From: Maricaulis sp.
GTDB taxonomy: Bacteria > Pseudomonadota > Alphaproteobacteria > Caulobacterales > Maricaulaceae
Length of the DNA: 64,000 nt
Assembly: GCF_030149235.1 (NCBI RefSeq)
Contig: NZ_JASBRW010000085.1
Coordinates: 1-64,000 of the forward strand
Direction of reading: 5' to 3'
The notes beneath the pieces were generated by a model. That model was given only the letters and a program-made list of their open reading frames with translations, was not told the origin of the DNA and did not search any database. The translations under genes were made by a program, and so were the position numbers. Positions 16,238 to 23,851 of the stretch are shown here, in pieces (positions within the stretch are counted from its first letter, which is position 1; each line of letters opens with the position of its first letter).

Positions 16238-17289
16238 GATGGCAGGTCCTCGACATTTTGGGGCACGGCATCATCGGCCCGAGCGCCCACTTCAGCGACT
16301 GACCAGGCTTTGGGGTGGCGGTCCAGCAAACGGCCTGTCCAGGCTTCACCGGCTTCCGGCGGGAGCAATATGACGACACAGCCTCCAAAGCCGGCACCGG
16401 TCAAGCGTGCGCCGAGGGCGCCCAGACCGAGCGCGTCGTCGATTAGAGCATCAATCCTCGGGGTCGAAACCTGGAAGTCGTCGCGCAAAGAGGCATGCGA
16501 CTGGGTCATCAGGGTTCCGAACCGCTCGCCGTCCCCGGCTTTCAGCGCGTCGATCGCGTCTTGCGTTCGCTTGTCTTCGCTGACGGCGTGACGGGCGACC
16601 GGAAGCAGGTCCTGGGGGAGGGCGGACAGGTCGCCGCCATCGCAAAGATAGTCGAGGCCGAGCTGTCTGGCCGAGCTCTCGCAGGCTTCACGTCGTGCGC
16701 CATAGCGGCCATCGGCGAGCTTGCGGTCGACGCCGGAATGCAGGACGGCAAAGCGCCAATCCGCCGGAAAGGCCAGGCGGTCAAACTCGAGCGTGCGGGT
16801 GTTGAGGGCCAGGGCTTCACCGGGGCCGGTATGGGCAACGGCCATCTGATCCATGATGCCGCAGGGGACGCCAACAAAGTGGTTCTCGACTTGGCGGGCG
16901 AGCGTTGCAAGCTCAGTCAGGTCGGTGCCATCCGGGGCGGTAGCACGCAAAACGCCCACAGTTACCGCGGCGGAGGACGAGACCCCGGCACCGGCAGGTA
17001 TATCGCTGTCGAGGCTCACCTCGGCGCCGCCGGTCAACCAGCCGCGTGTCCGGGCGGCCTGCAGCGCGCCGAATACATAGTCAGCCCAGTGACCGCTCGC
17101 GCCTTGGTCAAGCGTCGCGCTGGACAGGCCCTCGAACTGGACCGACCGCACCGTATCGATCCCGTCGTCCGACGGGGTCAGTCTGACGGTTACGCCCAGA
17201 GGAAGGGCGGCCGGCAAAACCCAGCCGCCGTTAAAATCGATCCATTCGCCGATCAGATTGACCCGCCCCGGTGTCCAGCTGGTCCTCAT
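16234..17289 (-). CDS. galK: Galactokinase
   Basis: A 351-residue GHMP kinase that phosphorylates galactose at C-1 in the Leloir pathway. Motif 1 is PGRVNLIGEWIDFNGG near the N-terminus, motif 2 (ATP loop) IPAGAGVSSSAAV, the catalytic Asp lies in GIMDQMAV, and motif 3 is LTGAGFGGCVV. The residue after the sugar-binding Glu is Trp16 instead of the usual His (GEHTDY in most galactokinases), and Tyr is replaced by Phe, so specificity could be shifted; operon context still supports galactose. It overlaps galT upstream and GH36 downstream by four bases each. Confidence 0.92.
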   Translation of the reverse strand: MRTSWTPGRVNLIGEWIDFNGGWVLPAALPLGVTVRLTPSDDGIDTVRSVQFEGLSSATLDQGASGHWADYVFGALQAARTRGWLTGGAEVSLDSDIPAGAGVSSSAAVTVGVLRATAPDGTDLTELATLARQVENHFVGVPCGIMDQMAVAHTGPGEALALNTRTLEFDRLAFPADWRFAVLHSGVDRKLADGRYGARREACESSARQLGLDYLCDGGDLSALPQDLLPVARHAVSEDKRTQDAIDALKAGDGERFGTLMTQSHASLRDDFQVSTPRIDALIDDALGLGALGARLTGAGFGGCVVILLPPEAGEAWTGRLLDRHPKAWSVAEVGARADDAVPQNVEDLPS

Positions 17290-18356
17290 GCCGACGCCTC
17301 GCGAAGGGCTTTGGCGGCCGCGAGAGGGTCGATGTCGACGGTGAATACCCCCGTCGCCTGCTCGACACTGGCCAGATATTTCAGGCGCCCGGCGGCGCGC
17401 TGGATGGGATAGAACTGAACCGTGAACTGGAACTGGCCAGAGGTTTCGCGCGGCGCGGCCTGAAGGCTCATCATATAGGGCATGGGATGCCCGAAGAGGT
17501 CGTCATAACGCGCTGTCGTGTCGCCCAGGAGCTGTGCCAGTCCTTCCACTTCCTCGGCCGAGAACGCCCACGGGCCGGGTTTGCGTGAGACAGCGGACAG
17601 CCAGACCTCATAGGGGAAACGCGACCAGGGCGGGCAGTAGGCCTCGATCCCGCCCGCTTCATCAACCGCGTACTCGCCTCCCCAGCTGCCGCGTTCCGCC
17701 TCGAGGTCATAGCCGGCTGCGAAGGCGGCTTCAGCACGAGCCTGCGGGGCCGGGACTTCCGGGAAAGCATAAATCTGGCCGTGCGGGTGATGCAGCGTCA
17801 CACCGACTGCTTCGCCGCGGTTTTCAAACGGCAGGACATAGGCCGCGCCCGCTTCAAAATGCGTCTGATAGCGATCAATCAGGGCTTCAATGAGCAACAC
17901 CCGGCGATCCTGCCCCAGCGTGGCCAGGCTGCCTTCGTCTTCTGGCGAGTAGACGATGACTTCAGCCTGACCCGTGGCTGGGCGGGTGCGCCACGAGGTC
18001 GCTGCCGGTTCGGGGGCCTTGGGATGCAGGCTGGGAAAGCGATTACCGAACACCGCCAGCTCGAAATCAGAAAACGGGATCTCGGTCACCGGCGCGCCGG
18101 GCCGGGCCGGCGCCAGCGGATTGGCCGCCTTTGACGGCTTGAATGTGCGGTTCTGGCGGTGGGGTGCAAACAGGGTCCACTCACCACGCAGCGGATGAAA
18201 GCGCATCTCGGCGTTCGCCGAAACCGGATCTTCGAATTCCTCGCCCGGGTCCCCGTGATGCGGGGCGTAGCCGTAGAGGGACAGTGTCCGTCCGTCGCGC
18301 TTTTGGTGGTCGCGGCGATAGAAATCGCGCGCGCGCCCGACCCGTCTTTCCTGCAT
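17286..18356 (-). CDS. galT: Galactose-1-phosphate uridylyltransferase
   Basis: A 356-residue HIT-superfamily enzyme that exchanges UMP between UDP-glucose and galactose-1-phosphate. The active-site motif LHHPHGQIYAFP is intact (uridylylated His in HPH), as are FENRGEAVGV before it and FQFTVQFYPIQR near the end. It is the first gene of galT-galK-GH36-GH42. The only promoter space is the 98-base gap after the acyl-CoA synthetase gene (18357-18454), in which I recognise no operator. No galE or mutarotase gene is in the window, so UDP-galactose epimerase must be encoded elsewhere. Confidence 0.93.
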   Translation of the reverse strand: MQERRVGRARDFYRRDHQKRDGRTLSLYGYAPHHGDPGEEFEDPVSANAEMRFHPLRGEWTLFAPHRQNRTFKPSKAANPLAPARPGAPVTEIPFSDFELAVFGNRFPSLHPKAPEPAATSWRTRPATGQAEVIVYSPEDEGSLATLGQDRRVLLIEALIDRYQTHFEAGAAYVLPFENRGEAVGVTLHHPHGQIYAFPEVPAPQARAEAAFAAGYDLEAERGSWGGEYAVDEAGGIEAYCPPWSRFPYEVWLSAVSRKPGPWAFSAEEVEGLAQLLGDTTARYDDLFGHPMPYMMSLQAAPRETSGQFQFTVQFYPIQRAAGRLKYLASVEQATGVFTVDIDPLAAAKALREASA

Positions 18357-18454
18357 GATGAAACCCCAACTGTGCCGGGGCGGATTTTGAGCCCGTCACT
18401 GCCGCAAGATCAATGGTTGAGGATGCGGCCGCTGGAATGAAATGCGTCCGACAT

Positions 18455-20068
18455 TCAGTTGAGCGGCTCGAATTCTCCTGCTGCAAAGCTTTCCGCCAGC
18501 TTGAACTTGCGGATCTTGCCGGAGCCGGTCAGCGGCCAGTCCTCGACCTGGACCCAGTAGGCCGGCGTTTTCTGCGGAGATAGGCGTTCGCGGACGAAAG
18601 CCTTGAGCTCGGCGGCGGTGAGCTGCGTCGGCTCAGCGGTGCGGAAGAAGCAGGCGACCTGCTCGCCCCATTTCTCCTCCGGCACCCCGACAACGGCGAT
18701 TTCGCTGATCGCGTCGTGTTCCAGCATGGCGTTCTCGATTTCCGCCGGGAAAAGGTTCTCGCCGCCACGGATGATCATTTCCTTCACCCGGCCGGTAATC
18801 TTGAGATAGCCGCGCGCGTCCATGCGTCCGAGATCACCCGTGTGCAGCCAGCCGTCCTTGTCGATGGTCGCGGCAGTGGCTTCCGGATTGTCATTATATC
18901 CCAGCATGACGCTATAGCCGCGGGCACAGATTTCGCCCTGTTCCCCGATCGGCAGGATGGCGCCGCTATGCGGGTCCTGGATGGAGATTTCGGTGTGCTT
19001 GACCGGCTGGCCGATGGTTTCGGTCAGATCCTCCAGGCTGTCGTCGGACCAGGCCTGGGTCAGAACCGGAGAGGTCTCGGTCTGGCCGTAAACGATCTGG
19101 ATCGATGCGCCGAACACGTCTTTGGCCGCCCGGCAGAGTGGTGGCGGGACCATGGCGCCGCCACACATGATGTGACGAACCGAGGAGACGTCCCGGCCGC
19201 TGCGGCGGACCTCCTCGAGCATGGCGACAATCATGGTCGGAACGCCCAGCACGAAACGCGTTTTCTCGCGTTCCATGACAGAGACAATCATACCGGGTTC
19301 AAATGCCGGGGCCAGCAACATGGTGCAGCCCGTAGCCAGGCCGCCGAGCACGAGAATGGCGCACCCGGTGGTGTGGAAGAGCGGCATGTGATGAACGAAG
19401 ACATCGCCCTGGTTTATACCGCCGCGGGCCATGGCATCGACACCGTTCTGGATCAGGCCGTGATGGTGCAGGAGGGCACCCTTGGGGAAGCCGGTGGTGC
19501 CGGACGTGTATTGGATCTGGACCGGATCACGCGGGCTGGGCGTGCGTAACGCGCCGGTCTCTTCGCCCGCGAACATGGCGTCGCGGTCGGTCAGCAGAAT
19601 GCGGTGCTTGATAGCCGGAAGCTCGTCGCAAACGGCATCCGCGATTTGTTGCATTGGGTTGCCGCGGAATTCCGCGACGTAATAGATCGCTTCCGACCGG
19701 GATTGTTCGAGGACGTATTTGAGCTCGCGCGGCTGGTAGGCCGGATTGACGGTAACGAGAATGACGCCCGCCAAACCGCAGGCCAGCTCAAGCAGAACCC
19801 ATTCCGGGATGTTGTTGGCATAAACAGCGATGCGCGCGCCCTCGGCATGGCGTGAGGCCAGCGCCCGGGCCAGCCGCTCGCTCTCAGCCAATAATTGCGC
19901 GTAAGTCCAGGCACGTCCCGGTTCACCGTCAAAGCCCAGCTCGACCAGGGCTGCCTGGTCCGGCGCGCGGTCGGCGGACTGGCGCAGCATCCCCCCGATG
20001 GTGAGTGCAGCGGGCTCCGGTCCGCCCTGGGCCGGAAAATAGGATTGCGTCAGCTGGACTTGATACAT
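18455..20068 (-). CDS. Acyl-CoA synthetase (AMP-forming), AtuH/FadD-like
   Basis: A 537-residue ANL-superfamily ligase. The AMP-binding P-loop is YTSGTTGFPKGALLHHHG; YGQTETSPVLTQ (A5 motif), WLHTGDLGRMDARGYLKITGR and the C-terminal Lys motif LTGSGKIRKF are intact. It activates a carboxylic acid to its CoA thioester. It lies at the end of the left arm of the Atu-like cluster, after the acyl-CoA dehydrogenase and TetR genes (75-base gap), so it probably activates the branched or terpenoid acid degraded by the cluster, as AtuH is proposed to do in Pseudomonas. General fatty-acid activation is the alternative. Confidence 0.88.
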   Translation of the reverse strand: MYQVQLTQSYFPAQGGPEPAALTIGGMLRQSADRAPDQAALVELGFDGEPGRAWTYAQLLAESERLARALASRHAEGARIAVYANNIPEWVLLELACGLAGVILVTVNPAYQPRELKYVLEQSRSEAIYYVAEFRGNPMQQIADAVCDELPAIKHRILLTDRDAMFAGEETGALRTPSPRDPVQIQYTSGTTGFPKGALLHHHGLIQNGVDAMARGGINQGDVFVHHMPLFHTTGCAILVLGGLATGCTMLLAPAFEPGMIVSVMEREKTRFVLGVPTMIVAMLEEVRRSGRDVSSVRHIMCGGAMVPPPLCRAAKDVFGASIQIVYGQTETSPVLTQAWSDDSLEDLTETIGQPVKHTEISIQDPHSGAILPIGEQGEICARGYSVMLGYNDNPEATAATIDKDGWLHTGDLGRMDARGYLKITGRVKEMIIRGGENLFPAEIENAMLEHDAISEIAVVGVPEEKWGEQVACFFRTAEPTQLTAAELKAFVRERLSPQKTPAYWVQVEDWPLTGSGKIRKFKLAESFAAGEFEPLN

Positions 20069-20143
20069 GTCTGTGTTCTCCCCGTCGCGGCATTCAGCCC
20101 GTCCGGAGCCCCCGGATCAAGTCCATAACCGGTGGACTTGCGT

Positions 20144-20815
20144 TTAACCCGGTGTCGGGTCGATTTTTTCCACCGCGCGTTCGAGGCGCTCGATCAGGGC
20201 TTCGCTCAGGCTCTCGGTGGGGGCAGGGCCATAGGTGCGCTGGAACGCCTGTATCAGATTGTCGACCACTCCGGTGGGCCGTTCGGCTTCGCGCAAGGCA
20301 ATGGTGCGGGCGGAATATTCCAATGTCCCGTAAAACATGTCGCGCGGGATCCAGAGCGGAAGATCGTCACGGAATGCGCCGGTGGAGATGCCAGCCTGAT
20401 AGACCGCGTCGAACACGGCGACATAGGCCCGGAGCCGGTCTCGGGTTTGCGGATCGATGCTGTAGGCCTTGCGCAGCTTCGCCGCCAGGTCGAGGAAAGG
20501 CAGGTCACGGATCACCCCGGTCAGGTGATAATCGGCGAGTGCGCGCAGCTGTTCCAGCGGGGCACTATGGCGCGCCGTGGTGTCGCCTGCACCCTGTGTC
20601 AGACCTTCCCAGAAATCCGCCAGCACCGCTTCCATCAGGACCGTCTTGGTCTTGTAGTAGAGATAAACCGTGCCCTCGGCGATACCGGCCCGCCGCCCGA
20701 TCTCGGCAATGCGGGCGTCCTCGAAGCCGGTCTCGATAAACACCTCGCGCGCCGCGCTCAGGATAGCATCGCGCCGCTCCGCGGACCGGCTATTGCGTGC
20801 GCCATTATCCGCCAT
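20144..20815 (-). CDS. TetR-family regulator, AtuR-like by position
   Basis: A 223-residue TetR protein: N-terminal helix-turn-helix (RDAILSAAREVFIETGFEDARIAEIGRRAGIAEGTVYLYY), then an all-helical ligand domain. It starts two bases after the acyl-CoA dehydrogenase stop, so it is co-transcribed with it and would autoregulate. The Pseudomonas atu cluster is controlled by a TetR repressor (AtuR) binding inverted repeats in a divergent promoter, and the same layout is seen here, with twin palindromes at 21999-22025. The likely ligand is an acyl-CoA intermediate, by analogy. Confidence 0.87.
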   Translation of the reverse strand: MADNGARNSRSAERRDAILSAAREVFIETGFEDARIAEIGRRAGIAEGTVYLYYKTKTVLMEAVLADFWEGLTQGAGDTTARHSAPLEQLRALADYHLTGVIRDLPFLDLAAKLRKAYSIDPQTRDRLRAYVAVFDAVYQAGISTGAFRDDLPLWIPRDMFYGTLEYSARTIALREAERPTGVVDNLIQAFQRTYGPAPTESLSEALIERLERAVEKIDPTPG

Positions 20816-20817
20816 GT

Positions 20818-21960
20818 CTAAAAGCCCATCTGTCGCGCTGCCAGATCACGCATGATCTCTTCTGATCCACCGCCGATCGCCTGGACCTTGACCTCGCGAT
20901 AGATGCGCTCGACCGGGTGGCCGCGCAGATATCCCGCCCCGCCAAGGATCTGCATGGCTTCGGAGGCGCAATATTCCAGTGCCTTGGAGGCGGAGAATTT
21001 GGCCTTCGAAATTTCTGCGACCGGGGTGCGGCCCTCATTCACCTGCCAGCAGATGGTGTTGAGGTAGGCCTCGATCATGTCGGTTCTGGCCGACATCTCC
21101 GCCAGCTTGTGGCGAATAACCTGGTGCTGGGAGAGCGGTTTGCCGAAGGTTTCGCGTTCCCGGGCCCAGGCCAGGGCCTCGCGCAGGCAAAGCTTCATGG
21201 CGCCCAGCATGCCGGCGATCAATCCGATGCGTTCGCCATTGAAATTGTCGACGATGGACAGGAAGCCGCGCCCTTCCCGGCCCAAGAGCGCGCTGGCCGG
21301 AATGCGGCAATCCTCGAAATACAGCGTCGCCTGATCGGAACACCACCAGCCCATCTTCCGGTCGATCTCGGTACGCGAGAAGCCGGGTGCATCCGCCTCG
21401 ACGAAGAACAGGGAAATGCCATCCAGGCGCCCCGGCGCGGTCCGGGCGCCGACGACGAAATAATCGCTCGTCATGCCGCCGGTGATGAAGGTCTTCTGGC
21501 CATTGAGAATGAAATCGTCGCCATCGCGGCGGGCCGTTGTCCGCATGCCGGCGACATCGGAATCGCCGGAGGGTTCTGTAATGGCGAGGCTTGAGGATTT
21601 CTGCCCTGAGATGATCTCAGGCAATACCCGATCTCGGATAGAATCCGGTGCGAGATCCCGGATCGGCTTGATCGAGATCGAGCGTGCGCCAAGCGCAGCA
21701 GCGACGCCGCCGGCCCCGCATTGGGCCATCTCCTCGCCCCAGGCCGCGCGCATGAAGCAATCATCAAAGCCCAGTCCGCCCCATTTTTCCTCGGTGCCGA
21801 AGCCGAATGCGCCCAGCGCACCGGCCTTGATGTGCAGCTCATGCGGGACGGACCCTTGTTCGTCCCAATCATCAACATGAGGGATGATTTCCTCGGCCAC
21901 AAATCGCCGGACAGTCTCCCGGAAGGCGCGGCGTTCTTCGGTTTCGAACGGGTTTTCCAT
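20818..21960 (-). CDS. Acyl-CoA dehydrogenase (AtuD-like candidate citronellyl-CoA dehydrogenase)
   Basis: A 380-residue FAD flavoenzyme. The FAD/substrate region reads SLAITEPSGDSDVAGMRT, then ITGGMTSDYFVV, RETFGKPLSQHQVIRHKLAEM and QILGGAGYLRGHPVERIYRE. Glu in NFNGERIG lies where isovaleryl/long-chain enzymes carry their catalytic base. It introduces the 2,3-double bond into an acyl-CoA. As first gene of the left arm, facing AtuA, it is a good candidate for the citronellyl-CoA dehydrogenase step; isovaleryl-CoA or another branched substrate is possible. Confidence 0.87.
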   Translation of the reverse strand: MENPFETEERRAFRETVRRFVAEEIIPHVDDWDEQGSVPHELHIKAGALGAFGFGTEEKWGGLGFDDCFMRAAWGEEMAQCGAGGVAAALGARSISIKPIRDLAPDSIRDRVLPEIISGQKSSSLAITEPSGDSDVAGMRTTARRDGDDFILNGQKTFITGGMTSDYFVVGARTAPGRLDGISLFFVEADAPGFSRTEIDRKMGWWCSDQATLYFEDCRIPASALLGREGRGFLSIVDNFNGERIGLIAGMLGAMKLCLREALAWARERETFGKPLSQHQVIRHKLAEMSARTDMIEAYLNTICWQVNEGRTPVAEISKAKFSASKALEYCASEAMQILGGAGYLRGHPVERIYREVKVQAIGGGSEEIMRDLAARQMGF

Positions 21961-21990
21961 GCGGGTTGTCCCTGGGATTCACCAACGGGT

Positions 21991-22037
21991 TTGACGCTTG
22001 ACGGTGTCATGCTGAGATGGTCTCATTATTTTGTCAA
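21991..22037. promoter_or_regulatory. Divergent Atu-like promoter with two adjacent inverted repeats
   Basis: Two perfect dyads three bases apart: TGACGGTGTCA (21999-22009) and TGAGATGGTCTCA (22013-22025). TTGACG at 21998-22003 can serve as a rightward -35 box, and TTGACA on the minus strand (complement of 22032-22037) as a leftward one, so both dyads fall inside the divergent promoters. They are the obvious operators for the TetR regulator at 20144-20815. Confidence 0.6.
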
Positions 22038-22054
22038 TCGACAGGGAGAGGGCG

Positions 22055-23851
22055 GTGACGGCAAAGGATACGATCCGGATCGGTGGCGCCAGTGGCTTCT
22101 GGGGCGAGTCCGATATGGCGCTGCCGCAATTCCTGGCGGCGGGAGGGGTCGACTACATCGTTTTCGATTATCTTGCAGAGATCACGCTTTCGATCATGGC
22201 GCGGGCCCGGGCCAAGGATCCGGGCGAGGGCTATGCTCCCGACTTCGTCGATTTCGTCCTAAAGCCGCATCTCGCCAAGATTGCCAGCCAGGGCGTCAAG
22301 ATCATCTCCAATGCCGGTGGTATGAATCCGCGGGCCTGCGGCGCGGCGGTCGAGGCCGCCATCTCGGAAGCCGGGCTGGATCTCAAGGTCGCCGTCGTGA
22401 CCGGCGATGACCTGATGGCACGGGCGGGCGAACTGGCGGCCGCCGGTCATGTCGAGATGTTCACCGGTGCACCGTTTCCCGGCCCGGCCAGTGTCGCCTC
22501 CATCAACGCCTATCTGGGCGCCGCGCCGGTCGCAGAAGCCCTGCGCCGCGGCGCCGATATTGTCATCACGGGCCGCGGGGTCGATAGCGCGGTGACACTC
22601 GGGGCCTGCCTGCACGCCTTCGATTGGAGTTTGCAGGACTGGGATCGCCTGGCGGCGGCCAGTCTCGCCGGTCATGTCATCGAGTGCGGCCCGCAGGCAA
22701 CCGGCGGCAATTTCACCGATTGGGAAGGGCTGGCCGACGGCTTGCTCGATATCGGTTATCCGATTGCAGAGATTTCCGCCGATGGGTCCGTGGTGATCAC
22801 TAAGCCGGCGGAGACGGGTGGCGCGGTCACACCGGCGACCGTGGGTGAGCAGATCCTCTACGAAATCAGTGATCCCGGAGCCTATGTCCTGCCGGATGTG
22901 GTTTGTGACTTCACCAAGGTCGAGCTGAAGCAGGCGGGTAAGGACCGGGTGGTCATCTCCGGTACGCGCGGGCGGCCGGCTCCCGATCATCTCAAGGTCT
23001 CCGTAACCTTCCAGGATGGATGGCGCGCAGGCTCGACCTTCTTCTATGTTGGCGATGGTGCGGCGCGTGCGGCGCGATGTTTCGCGGAAACGGCCCTGGC
23101 GCGCGCCCGGCGCAAGCTGAAGGCCTTCGGCGCGCCCGACTATAGCGAGACCCTGATTGAAGTCGTCGGGGATGGGAGCGCTTTTGGCGAAAGCCTGACC
23201 CGGCCCGACGCCAAGGATGTCGCCGTGAAGCTCGCGGTGAAGCATGCCGACGCCTTGGCAGCGGGTCTGATCCTTCGGGAATCGATCGGGCTGGCCCTGG
23301 CGGCTCCGCCCGGCCTCTCCGGTTTTTCCGGAAACCGCCCAAAGCCCTCACCCGTCGTGCGTCTGTTTTCCTTCCTTCTGCCCCGCGATCAGGCGCAGCC
23401 GGTGGTCCATATCGGTAGCGATATGATCGCCCTGGAAAGTGGTGACGGGTCACCCGTCCACCCTGGTGACAGCCCGTCCTTCGAGCCGGCTGCGCCCGAC
23501 CAGGCCGGGACGGTGGAGCTGCCCTTGCACCGCCTCGCCTGGGCCCGCTCGGGCGATAAGGGGGACAAGGCCAATATCGGTGTCCTGCCCCGTGACCCGG
23601 CGCTGGCGCCGTGGATCTGGGCTGCTCTGGACGAGCAAACCCTCAGGCGCCGTTTCTCGCATTATCTCGAAGGGGATGTGGATCGCTATTTCATGCCGGG
23701 CATAAGCGCCATGAACATTGTCTTGCATGACGTGCTTGGCGGAGGCGGTGTGGCCAGCTTGCGGAATGACCCGCAGGGCAAGGCCTATGCCCAGATCCTT
23801 CTGCAAACACCGGTCACTGTCCCGGCTGAACTGGCGGAGGCCTCGTCATGA
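22055..23851 (+). CDS. AtuA family protein (DUF1446 plus C-terminal AtuA-like domain)
   Basis: About 598 residues. The N-terminal ~440 match the AtuA/DUF1446 family (IRIGGASGFWGESDM, DYIVFDYLAEITLSIMARA, SNAGGMNPRACG, ITGRGVDSAVTLG, GPQATGGNFTDW). A C-terminal ~110-residue domain (LHRLAWARSGDKGDKANIGVLPRD) is the AtuA-like ferredoxin-fold partner. AtuA belongs to the acyclic terpene utilization operon of Pseudomonas, but its reaction is not established to my knowledge. I prefer GTG 22055, which has AGGGAGAGGG just upstream, over TTG 22031. It heads the right arm and overlaps the carboxylase beta gene by four bases. Confidence 0.87.
   Translation: MTAKDTIRIGGASGFWGESDMALPQFLAAGGVDYIVFDYLAEITLSIMARARAKDPGEGYAPDFVDFVLKPHLAKIASQGVKIISNAGGMNPRACGAAVEAAISEAGLDLKVAVVTGDDLMARAGELAAAGHVEMFTGAPFPGPASVASINAYLGAAPVAEALRRGADIVITGRGVDSAVTLGACLHAFDWSLQDWDRLAAASLAGHVIECGPQATGGNFTDWEGLADGLLDIGYPIAEISADGSVVITKPAETGGAVTPATVGEQILYEISDPGAYVLPDVVCDFTKVELKQAGKDRVVISGTRGRPAPDHLKVSVTFQDGWRAGSTFFYVGDGAARAARCFAETALARARRKLKAFGAPDYSETLIEVVGDGSAFGESLTRPDAKDVAVKLAVKHADALAAGLILRESIGLALAAPPGLSGFSGNRPKPSPVVRLFSFLLPRDQAQPVVHIGSDMIALESGDGSPVHPGDSPSFEPAAPDQAGTVELPLHRLAWARSGDKGDKANIGVLPRDPALAPWIWAALDEQTLRRRFSHYLEGDVDRYFMPGISAMNIVLHDVLGGGGVASLRNDPQGKAYAQILLQTPVTVPAELAEASS

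Noticed and set aside
18357..18454. Gal operator or separate small gene between the acyl-CoA synthetase and galT
   Set aside because: Only a GAATG/CATTC pair and a GCGGCCGC site are visible; both are too short to support a claim.
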